DNA from: Stentor roeselii
Lineage: Eukaryota > Ciliophora > Heterotrichea > Heterotrichida > Stentoridae
Assembly: GCA_006503475.1 (NCBI GenBank)
Contig: RSEH01000129.1
Location: 62,001-126,000, forward strand
Direction of reading: 5' to 3'
Length of the DNA stretch: 64,000 nucleotides
Both the position numbers and the translations under genes were made by a program. Below the pieces are notes generated by a model. The model searched no databases and was not told where the DNA came from. It was given only the letters and a program-made list of their open reading frames with translations. Each line of letters opens with the position of its first letter. Within the stretch, counting starts at the first letter, position 1. Shown one piece after another: positions 46,736 to 59,300 of this stretch.

Positions 46736-47332
46736 TATAACTATCTTAATCTCTCAATCTGTAAAGTGTACAATAATTAGCAAATTATACAAACTTAAAT
46801 CTCAGTTTCTGGATTTATAATCAATTACTTTTGAGAAAAACATAATTTAGTCTTTATAAATGTAATCATTTTTCTGGGCTTGTAGAATATATTTAAATTT
46901 TATCTGGGAAAGCATATAAAAAGTAAAATAAAGAAAACACTTAGAATATAGTTAATATCTAAACTTGGTTATTAAAAGCAGCAATCAAATCAAATCTAAA
47001 ATATAAAAATAATCAAAGCTATAATCTTCACATCTGCTATTCAATAAAAACAAAACTCTAGATGATCTTCAGGCTACACTGTCAAGTAAAGGCCTTTTAA
47101 AGTCAAACACTACTTGTAAGCATCAACTATAATAAATAACCCAATAATACTCTGCCTATTCTTTCAAGTTTATACTCCATATTCCAAAATCCTAATCCTT
47201 TCTTTTCGTTCTAATAATCCCAAACCCTCTAAATCTAAAATGTCTATATTTAAAGCTCAAGGCATATCAAAAATAAAACAGGTCTATATTCCTGATTATC
47301 TATAAAATCTTTCTAATCCTAGCCTAATAAAT
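46736..47332. other. AT-rich divergent spacer
   Basis: About 600 nt with no ORF, tRNA or repeat seen. It presumably contains the promoter of the giant gene. Confidence 0.4.
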
Positions 47333-50300
47333 ATGAGTGGTGTGCCCCTTTCAAGTAATCAAGCTTCCCATCTGCATCAAACCCGAGTCTCCGAGTTAAA
47401 ATTGATAAAGTCTTCCGCCTATTCAGTAAAATCTCAATACTCAGCTTCATTTAACTCAGAGTTCGACATCAGAATGGTGCCAATAATGAAGCTTTACTAC
47501 GACAAGTCAAGCCTCAACGAGCCTTTCAAGTCCTTTTGGGCGAATTCAAGAGTCTTCGATTCAATAAGCCCAGTATGGGACACTTACATAATGAAATCAG
47601 GTTTTCATAGAATCTCCTCAATGCAGTTCTCAGAAGACATAATCTTTGCAATTCAAGACTTCTTAAAAGGCCGCTTTATAATAATGAGCACAACAAGCAG
47701 GTACATCGAAGTCAAGCCAAAACTGGAAAAAAACTTGCAGCTCTTCGGGTTGTTGATAGTCGAGTCCTACCCTGAAGTCGGTGCCAAGGTGTTGGTCTGT
47801 GGATATGACGAGTCCAACAAAAGTGCGAATATTTCCAGCGCCTTTAAAGAAGTTGAGATGTCCGGGTCTCTTCTTTGTGGATTGGACGATTTGGGTGAAA
47901 ATCCAATAAGAAGTGTTGTTTCTGTTGTTAATGATGGATACGCTCCAAGTCCCACCTTGTTTGAAACTATAGAAAGAATGCAGCAGCGAGGTGTTAGACC
48001 TCTTTCTTTTCTTTCCAAGCCAAAAACTACCACAAGTATTGAAAATCCGGCAGTGAATGAAAGTGTGAAGAGTTTATTGAAATTCAGTAAAAACAACTTG
48101 CCGCCTGAACTTGTGACACTTTCTCAAAATGTTGAAAGGCTTAGGACAACTTTTTTGAAGAAAACGAAACAAGACTTAAGAGCTTTTCCTGATTGGATTG
48201 ATTTGCTGGTTAACTTTCATTGTCATGATCCCCTCGCTGTCGATGATATCGACTTTTACCAAGGACTCGGTGTTGAATGGTCGATTGTGTCGTTTAATCA
48301 GTTCTGCAGTACTTTAAGGGTCTTAGGAGATCAGCAGTTTTTACATTATTTTCATAAAATCATCAGATTTTCTCAGGGGTTTTTAATAGAAAATCTTGAA
48401 TATTTCTCTAGTGTTAACAATGAAAAGAGAAAACCTTATTTGATCGCTCCTTTGATGATGGAAGAGTTTCAGTTGAGACCTATTCTGACAATTATTTACT
48501 TTGATACGAGGTTTGAAGAAATTCGAAAAATGCCAAAATTGGGAATTATTGGATGGTGGGACTTTTCGACTATGAAAGCATGTCTTGAAGAAGTTGAGAG
48601 GAACTTTTTTTATATTTTGGATGTCAGGCCTTGCTTTGGAAGAGACAATCTCAAAAGTTTAGTCATTTTTTCAGATAATCTTCGAATTCTTCCTTTGAAA
48701 AACTTGAAAAAAGAAAATAAAAATGACTTGGTTAATGTGTTCTTTTGTGCTAATCCTCCTGGAGTGAGTAAAGATACGAAATTTCAAATAATAGAAACTG
48801 GAACTTCGAAAGAAATCATGTTCGCTGAATCTAAAAAAATTAAAACAGACCAGATCTTGAAGATGATCCATTTGGTGAGTTTTAATGTGAGTAAAAATTA
48901 TGGATATAGATTAAAATTCGGAAATCATTCGTTGTTTGGATCTTTCAATGCATATTTCGAAAAAGTTTATAGAAACTCAGGGTCATCGTCAGTACTTTTT
49001 TTGTTTGATGTTGATTTTCAACAAAGTAATGCAAGTTCATCGCAAGTTTCCATTCCAGTCTTCAGACAACTTGCTGAATATAGTGAGTTCATCTTAGAAA
49101 GTTATAAAAACGAGCTGATTTACTACCTCTGTCTCAGTTTTTCCGCTGTTAAAACTGAAAATATACAAGAAAATGATGAATGTTACTTGACATTCCTTGA
49201 AAATCATATAAATACAAATCAAGATATGAATCTAGAAAGCTTTATCCAGATAACGTGCTTTATTTCTCTAACCAAGTCCTTTCCTTTTTATTTTTTCTTA
49301 CCTAAAATACAAGAATTGATGGGATTTTTTATCAACTACCCTGGAAACATATTAGATGAACTAAAAAGCAGACCTGCCTATAAATTCATTTTCAAAGGCA
49401 TTTCCAAAGTCATTATTTCAGCCACTTTGCACCAACAAGGGGGATTAGAAGTCTTTGAAAAAATTTCAGATTACATTATTTTAAAACTCCTGCTTCAAGA
49501 CTTTATCAAAGAATACAAAAAAGCTAAAAAGTTTATAGAAACTGGACTAATTCAGTCGTTTTTAAGCATTTTTGAGCGAGTACCGAAAAAAGACAAAGAA
49601 ATTTTAACTTTCAACTTTATTCATATTATTTCTGACCTGGCATATATAACCTATATAATGATTCAACCATCTTTCGCAGAATTGCCAGTTCAAACAAAGC
49701 GTGAATTTCTTTCAAACCTCTTCATCACTCACTCCTTCGATAACAACCAAATTCTGAATTTCTTGTCATACTTCAACGAAAACTTCACTCACTGCCAAGA
49801 AATGTTCGATAAAAGCAGACTTGTCACTTTTCTTCAATCTCATCTCGAAAAAATCAGCAACTGCCAGTCAGGCGAGATTTTTACAGTCCGAAAGATAGTC
49901 CTTCTGATAAAAGGCAATCAATTCTTCAAGGACTTCAAACATGACCCAGTGATTCAAACTGTCATTCAAACCTCTTCATTCGCTGCAGCGATGGACATAA
50001 TTGAAGGACTTGGACTAAACCCCACTGACTACTTTTTGCAATGGATTAACTCAGACTACTCAGAAAGTATCTCGAATCACTACAGAATGTCTCATAGTTT
50101 CTCAAGGATTGTTGCAAAAGTCGACCAGGAACTCATGAAACTTCAAGAAAATCTCCAAATTCAACTAGTACCTTATTTTTTCAGCATCTTTGAAGAAGGG
50201 ACTTACCTGAAATATGCGGAATTTTTCACTCAGGTCAAATGTGTTCATCTTAAAAACAACTATTTGAAGAACTTTAAAGATATCATTTCGAGGACGTCAA

Positions 50301-53300
50301 AAGTGAGAAGTGATTTTATGAGAAGTTACAGCTCTAGACAGATGAAAAATAATGAAATGATGAAGGAAATTTACATCTTTGCTATTTGTGGATGCTCAAC
50401 TTCGGAGGAAGAGCTTTATTTGAAGCTGTTGGTGAATCCTTCGGAAAATGATGGTCTTTATAGTTTTTTTGCAGATTTTAGCAATAACAGTCAAAGCGAG
50501 TCTTATAAAACTATAAAAAGTTACATACTTAAAATCGCCTCACTTATCAAAAATGAAAAAATTACTTATCAAGACTTGAGATTCATCTACAAACAAAACA
50601 CGGAAAAAAGAAAAGCTTTCAAAAGTTTTATTCAAATCGCTTTAAATGACAGTAAAGAAAATGGAATATTTTTGCAGTTGCTTGGGAAATGTTTAGATAA
50701 ATTTAAAAAAATCTTTGAAGAGTTGAAAATTTTGAAGCTTTTCATATTTAAATATACCAAAAATTCTCTAGAATTTCAAGAAATAAAAAATTGTTTCTAT
50801 AATTTTCATAAAAAATTGTGGAAACAGAAAATTTCAGTGATTGACTTTCCAGAACTACTTGAAAATCTAATCAAATTCCTTAAAGCAAATTCGATTCCCT
50901 TAAGTTCTCTGATGTTTCTTTCATTTACTGATCGAATTTCTTCATTTTCCGAATTAGGGAATTTTATTTTCAACTTAAATCGAATGATTGACTATCTTTT
51001 CTTGATACAGTACGACAAGAACAAGACAAACACTAAAGAGCTGTCGAAGTACCTCAAAAATCTCGAAACAGAAAATTTAATCCAAAAAGAAACCTCGATT
51101 CTTTCATCGTTTTTTAAAGACGAGGCCTGGTTTCAAGCATTATTCCCTCAAATCGCTTCCGACCTACGAAAATTCCTAATTTTTCAAGATCTTCTTGAAA
51201 GTCTTGATTCAGCAAGTGAATATCTCAGCCTTTCCAGTCAATTAAAAGAAAAAATTTCATCAATTCCTAATTTTTTAAGTCCAGACTTCCAAGATTTCCT
51301 TATTTTCTTCAACAACAACACCCTATCAGGCCGTTCATTAGAAGAAATCGATTCATTATCCTCATTTTTCAGGTCATTTTCCGAGTTTAAAAGAGCCTTG
51401 ATCCTTGCTGACAGTCTTCAAGAAGACGAAATAAGTTTCTGGCAGGAATGTTTTCAAGAAACCAGCGAAAACAAAAAGTTAACAATAGACCTAATTCAAA
51501 AGTTTTCAAACATCTGGAGTTTTTTACATTTATTAAAAAATTCTAAGTCTGACTTATTTTCATTGTTCCAGCAAGTTCTTGACAGTTTTATTTCTCCAAG
51601 ATACAAAAACTTCATTGAAGACCTAGGGTTCTGTGATGGACTGACTCAGGTGCTGGAGGACTACAACAAGTCTCTGAACAACCAGGAGCAGGTCAAGTTG
51701 ACTAAAATCAAGTCAATAGTCTTCCGGTCGAAATACAGGATTTCCTTTCAAGACAACCTCTATGTCGTCGCTTTGTTCATGTCGAAAGAAAATGACGACT
51801 TTGATTTGAACTTCCTCTCTTTGCACGACTTGCAAGAACTACGAGACAGGGCCTTGCTTAGCAAATATATAATCGACCAGAAGTCAAACAGTCAAGAAAT
51901 GGTCCAGGATATAGAAACATATGAAAAATTCGTGAAATTTGTAGATAAACTCGGGGAATTCATTGAAATTATCAATCGACTTTCACAGTCACTTTATAGA
52001 GATGTGCTTAATGTGCAGGGTGAGTTCTTTTTAAACAAGGGAGACCTTTCAGAACTGATGCAATATTGGGAGTATTACAAGTATTTGCTGGAGGAACAGT
52101 GGAAAGTCGCGTTTAGAGAAATCAGCAAGAAAAACTACTGGATTAACTTTTTGAATGGAGAAAGGATTCTCATGATTGACCGCTTCGTGTTTTCCAAGAC
52201 TGAGCAGAACTTGGCTCGCATTCTTCCAATTTTAAGATATATGCAAAAAAACCATCCTCCTCTTGACCTGACCCCACGAAAGGCTCCTGAAGAAATGACT
52301 GAAAGACTGAAAATCCTTGAAAATGAACTGGCTTCTTATTCAAAACTTGAATTTCAGCTGAAACTTGATATCCCTGGGGTTGAACTCAAGCCGAAGCCAG
52401 AAGGACAGTTGATCCTCATCGAGTCCAAAGAGTATTACAAAGCAATTCTTTCAATTTACGCTATTTACGAAAATTCAGTCCCGACAGTTGACCTGGTTTT
52501 TTTCTGTTACTTGTCAAGCTCCTGGCAAGAACTGAAAATTTTCATAAATCGTTGCTTTTTAAATGAAAGTCTCCAAATCTACACCCTGGTCTTCCCAGAA
52601 AACCTTTCTCTTGAAAACCAAATGAAACTCGAGTCAAAAATCATAAAAAATTTCCAAATCTCTAAAAAACTTTTAGCAATAGTCACAAACAACACAAGAA
52701 GTAAAATAGTAAACAATTTACGTTATCAAAAAGAGATCCAAGTAGAAAAAATCAATTCATATCTGATGCTGAAAGACCAGCAGGTTACTGAAATTCTTCG
52801 AAAACTCGCAGCAGACATCGAAGTGGTCAGTTCAAAGTCCTCAGGTCTGGGGAAGTCAAGCTACATCCAAATGAAAAGTCGCTCTGTTGGCCGTCCTATA
52901 ATCGAAATCGATGTTTCTGGCAGTTCTGAGAGTTCCGAACTTGGTTGCCAGTTAGAATCAGTTTCTTCACCATTCAGTTCCAACTTTCACGTCCAGGTCA
53001 GTTTTTTAGCAGATGCTGAGAGTTTCGAGCACCTGATATTTTCCTTGTCAGTATTTAAACAGCACTACAGCCATAAGTCCCTTTTCGTCCTTCCAGACGA
53101 TTCAGGTTTTTTCATCGAGGTGGCCAACACCTTCAAAAATAGACTTTTTGACTCGTTGCCCTTTCTAAGACTACTGCCGCAACGAAAGTTTTTAAGAAAA
53201 CTCGATCTTAGCAAGTTAGAAATAACGGAAAACTTGGTTTACGTCAGTAATTATCTACAACATTACGATTCTGGAAAAATTGATAAAATCGACTTGAACT

Positions 53301-56300
53301 TTCAAGAAGCTTCTCAAGTCCGCCCTGGCCTAGAAGCCGCTGAAATCGGGGAACTACTGAAAAGACACTTTTTCGAAGGAAGGTTAAACGAGTCCAACTT
53401 TCACCAACTCACTAATTTTATAAAGATTCTAACAACTTTACTGAAAAATTTCGAAAAAAGCATGTTTTGCGCATCTTTGCTTCAGTTTCAAATGCAAGAC
53501 CTGGCGGGTACCCCAGCAGCGAAGATTTTCAGAAACATTCGATCGTCGATGGTCCAGAGCATGATCGAAACGACGAAAGAATTCACGACAAAGTGCACTG
53601 ATAATGTCCTTAGCGGTCAGAATCAAGCATTGAAAAAAGAAGAAGATTCAAAGGAAGAAGTGCAGAATTTAGCTGATTGCAGTATAAAATGGGAGAACTC
53701 AAATCATTTCATTACTCTTTTCTTGAAAGATGGAGATTTTTTGTGTATTTATCGAGAAGCTCAGTTGATTCCTGGAAATATTCGGAAAATGATTTTCGCT
53801 CAGCAGTTCGTTGAAAATTGTATAAATAAAGGCAGAGTTCCGAATATGGAAAGGGTTGTGAAGCAGTACATGGCGGGAACGGGAGAAATTAAAGAGTATT
53901 CAAGTTTTTCTAGTGAACAGCTTATTGATAACTTGGTGACTTTTTACATAAAAAACTCACTTCGCAAGCAACGAGAACAGAGGTACCAGGCAATTATTTG
54001 CACTGGAAAAGAACTCGACTTAGAAACAATGAAAAAGCAAAGAATTCGGCAGTTGGTAAAATCAGGTTACATCCTAACCCCCGACAACTTCTTAAAAATG
54101 AACCTGATTTACCTTCGGTGCATATCAAACCTACCTCTAATCATCATGGGCGAAACAGGCTGCGGTAAGACTTCCCTTCTCCGTTTTTTCATCGAAGAAG
54201 TGCTTCAAGAAAATCTAGAAATAATTTACATCCACTCCGGTATAACGATTGACCACATCAGAAAAAAACTAACAGAAGCTAATATTTTAGCTCAAAAAGC
54301 TTTAGTTGACCGAGTTTGGGTCTTTTTCGACGAGTTCAACACAAGTGACTTGATAGGTGTGATTGTAAATGTTCTATGTGAAAGGAAGTTCGAAAACTTA
54401 AACTTAAGTCCCAAGCTTATCTGTGTCGGGGCCTGCAACCCTTACCGTGTGAAGTCAGTTGTCACGTATCAAGAAAACGTGGGAATCAAGAAGAAAATCG
54501 GCAACAGTCAACTAGTCCACGTTGTAAAGCCTTTACCCGACAAAGCGATTGAGTTCGTTTGGGACTTCGGAGCACTGAAGCATCAGGAGATAAGAGACTA
54601 CGTTCAAAGCATGCTGCGCAGAGTCATCACTGAAGGACTTGAAATGTTTGTAGAGCTTGTTTGCGCTGCTCATGAACACTTCCAGACCAGTGAAGACCTC
54701 AGCAGTGTCAGTTTGAGAGACGTCAACCGATTCATTCGCCTTAATCGTTGGTTCGTCGACTCGATGAAGACTAGAAAGACCTGCAGACTGCAAGTGAATG
54801 ACTTAAAATACAACCTGCTTAAAGAGGAAGTTGCTCAGTTAGATTATCTTAAAGAGTCAAAAGGCACATTTTTAGCTTTTTTTCATTGTTACCTGCTCAG
54901 GATCTCTTCCAGTGAACAACGAGAACTGTTCTTAGACGTGGTAATGACAGTGGTTTCAAAATACTTACCTCTTCTCAAACAACAGCTGAAGACTCTTTTG
55001 CAGTTCGAACAACTCGACTTTATCCTTCGCATGAGTCTTCCAGAAGGAATCGCACTAAACCAGGCCTTAACTGAAAACATTTTCGCGATTCTTCCCTGCC
55101 TGATGAACCAGATCCCAATATTCATCTGTGGAAAGCCAGGGTGCAGTAAATCCTTAGCAATTCAAATAATTTCCTCCAGTGTCCGTGGGGACAAAAGCTT
55201 CGACACTTACTTAAAAACCCTTCCAGAGCTTCAAATAGTTTCCTTCCAAGGCTCTGACTCATGCACATCTGAAGGTGTTGAAGAGGTGTTCAACAAGGCA
55301 GAAAAAATGATGAACTACAGCAAACAAATCCTTCCTGTTGTACTTTTTGATGAAATCGGCCTTGCTGAAGTTTCTCGATACAACCCGCTGAAAGTCCTGC
55401 ATCGACTACTGGAAGCTGAAAATTGTCGAGTCGGTTTTATTGCGATTTCTAATTGGAGACTCGATGCTTCCAAAATGAATCGCGCGCTTTACTTGGCTCG
55501 CCCTGACCCTGCACAGGAAGACTTGGTCAACACGGCGACTACTTTGTTTGAGTCACTCGCTGTCAAGATGGAAGAGACTCGGGTCAAGCGCCTGGCTGAC
55601 GGTTACTTCGAAATCAAACAGCTTTATTCACAGACTCCTCTGCCTGACTTTTACGGATTGAGGGACTTTTACCATATGATTAAATTTGTAGGAAAACAAC
55701 TCAATTTTGGAAGAAGTTTAGATGAAAGTGTGCAGGTTTCATTACAGAGGAATTTTAATGGACTTGAATTTTCATTGCAAGTTGTGAGGCAGGTTTTTGA
55801 TGAGTTTTTTTATGAGGAGAAAATGATTCCTGTTGTTCAGCTTATTCAGGAGAATCTTAGGGATAAGGATGCGAGGTACTTGATGATTATCTGTGCTAGA
55901 GATGTGTCGATTTACTTGCAGTCTACTCTGATTCAGCAACTTTTACCAAACTCGAGACTGATCATTGGAAGCACTTTAGAAAAAGATGTGCTTCAAGAAA
56001 GTACTCGTTTTCGAGTATTGTCTGATATCATCGGGTTCATGGAACAAGGCATTCCGATAGTTCTTCAAGATATGGACATTATTTACAGCTCGCTTTATGA
56101 CCTCTTCAACCAAAACTTCACTAAATTAGGAAATCTTAGAAGGTACTGTCGAATTGCCCTCGGTGCACAGTTCAACCCGAAGTGCTTCGTGAATGACTCG
56201 TTTAAAGCTGTGGTTTTTCTGGATAATGATGAAGAAACTCTAAAGTCAACTGATGCTCCTTTTTTAAATAGATTTGAAAAACATTTTGTGGTACTTTCAG

Positions 56301-59300
56301 AGATTTTATCAGAGGATTGTTTGCAACTTTCGAGAAATGTTAGATTTTGGATACAACAAATAATGAAAATTAATTTTAAAGAAAATCGACTTGACCCTGT
56401 TGCAGTCTTTCCTTGTTATTCAGAGGAAACTGTTAATCTTTTCATTAAGTTGAACGAGGATAAAAGTGACCTGGAGACCCGATGTAAAAAGTTTTGGATT
56501 CAAAATGCGAGCATGGATTTGCTGCTTTTATGTAAAATCAATAATTTAGAGGAAAATGAAAAACAAGAACTGGTGAATCACTGGAAGAACCTGCATAGCT
56601 TGACCTTTACTCAGTATCTGGAAACGCTTTTCGTGAAAAAACAAGTAAAAATGATTTCAGCGACTTATGACCATTCAAGTATCGATTATTTGAAAGGAGA
56701 GAATCAAGGTCTTCAAATAGAAAAATGCAGCAACTTCAAGTCTGAAGAAGACTTGAAGAAAAGTTTCAGTTCTTTCATGAGCGGCTTGAAAAATATTTAC
56801 TTGTTTGAACTGGACTATTCCAAAGAACAGCAACATTTAAGGTTCATCGTCAATCTTTTTGAAAGAGTTTTCAAGGAACTTGAAGGAAAAGTTCCTGAAA
56901 CAAGGAAAAACATCGTGGTTTTAATAAGAATGGGCAGAAATGATGAAAACCGCCTTCCTCTCTGTTTGTTTCAAGGCTGGAAGTATAAAATGTTCGAAGA
57001 TCTTCAAATGGCTCCTGCTGAAGTAGCTGCAGAAATACTTGAACTTGACACTAAAACTATTGTGGCTAATGAAAAACTGTTTAAGTTTGAAGAAAATGTC
57101 GGGGAAATCAGTCAGCAGGCAGTTGAGACTTTAGTTTATACTTCAAACTTTTACTCTTTTGACTACCTTTTAGGATATAAAAACGCTATTCAACAGGGTT
57201 TGACTGAAAACTCTGAATTGGTTCAGGTCTTTAAAAGAAAAATTCTTGTTTCGATTGGAAAGTTTTTAAACAAGTCAAGGGAAAAGTGGGACTTGTCGTT
57301 GTTTACTAGTGAAAAAATTATTCATCAAGCCTTGTCTGTCAAGGATGCTCTTAGGATATATGTTTATGAGAAGTTCTTTGCGGAGTTTACTAAATTGATC
57401 ATTTTGTGTGAAAAAAAATCTGCTTTGTCGCCAGTTATATCTTTGACGAAAGATAATTACTTTTTTAATTATTGGGCTAATTCCTTTGATAAGCTAAATG
57501 CATCAGACCTGCAAGTTCAACTTATACCAGAAAGCAACCAACTCAGATACACAGGGACTTTTATACTTCCATTCTTAGCCGAAGACTTTAAAACACTCCA
57601 AAGAGAGCTAGAAGAACTGAAAGAACAAAATCTATCAGAAAGTGACATTTCAAACCTTTTAAGAAAATTTTACACCGCAAACGGAAACTGGAAATCCGAT
57701 TCAGATTTTTTCTACTCATCTGAAGTTTGGCAGCTGTACTTCATAAGAGACTATCTAGAGTCAGTGCTAATAGAGCAAGATCAAGGAAACCAAAACATAG
57801 AAAGTATTTACAACTTCACCTGCCAGAGCCTTTCTCAATACAACCAACAAGACCGAATTTATAAGTTGTTAGATTCACAAGAAAAAATCTTGAACTTGAA
57901 TAAAATTTTCTTACTTTACTCAGAACTTTCCTACTGCAGCAACCTTTCTTATCATTTGAATTCACATCTGATGGTTGATTTGCCTTTTCCTTTGAAGACT
58001 CGACAGTTCTTTGAAAGTTTGATCAAAGAAACTCCTCCTTTTCATGAAAACTTATCAAAAATGACGTCTTTAAAAGAGTATTCAAGAAAACTTTCAATCT
58101 TTCAGGGAATGATTTTGAATTTCTCAAGTGAAAAACCTGAAAATATTCATATTCTTGACTTCTGGATTCAACTTGCGAGATTAATGGATAAAGAAATGGT
58201 ACTTGGAATTTCTTGGAAGGCTTATAGTGAAGGATTTGAGGCTTTATTTGAATATAATCATGCGAACGACCTTCTGGCATCTCTCAACTCGAATTCAATT
58301 CCAGAGCTGAAGTTTAAAGTGTTTTACTTCGATAATCTCCTGAAAAGGTCCTCTAATTTCACTCGAATAGTTGCAGAACAGATAAATTTTAATGATTTCT
58401 GGAAATACTCCGGCCCTATTCTTGATAGTCTTCTGGTCTTAACTGACCTTGAGTCCTTGATTCTCGCATCAGAAGCTAACCCTTCATCTTTTCTCTTATT
58501 TTTAAATGAGAAAAACGATTTTCTAAACGAACTTTCAGTAACTTTATCACAACTTGACCTGAAAAGTACTTTTTCAGTTTTATTCTCAGATAAAATCAGC
58601 CAAATCCAGCCTTCTGATAATTTTAAAAGTTTCAAAGACTCTCTTCGGTTTTACATGAAAGTTTTAGAAAATGATGCAAGTTCAGAACAAGACAAAAACC
58701 TCAGAATTATCGTCGCGAGTGGTCGAATCCGCTGCATTCTTCGTGTTTTCGTTAATTTCATTAGTGACCCGCAGCAGAAACTGACAGCTGAGCAGGACGA
58801 TATGGTGAAAGCAATGAAAGATCTCCTTGTTGAGAAGAAAATCTTGCAATACGAGCTGTTTTTACTAAAGGAAATGAAAACTCTAGCAGGGGATACCTTG
58901 TTTCGACTGAGTGAAAAGGTAAAACAAGTTAACTATTCCTGGAAACACGACGTGAACGGCATTTCGATTAAGTCTAACCTGCCCATTTTCCCATATCTCG
59001 AAGCCAATGGAGTGCTTTACAAGCAGATAGTTCTAAAACTTGCTCAGATCTCTTCAGACATGGAATCAGTCAACCACGAAATATCAGAATCTCGAACACC
59101 TTCCTCAAAACTAACTTTCGGTTTAGCCTTAATCAACCAGATCTACTTGTCCTACAAACTCGTTAATTTCGACCCGTCTCCTTTCAAATCCTGGTTTCTT
59201 CTAAAGCAAAACTTAATTTTACATTATTATGGTCCTGAATTCTCAATTTTAGTGAATCTCTTGATCAACAACTTCCCAGTCGACTCCCTTCTGCACATTT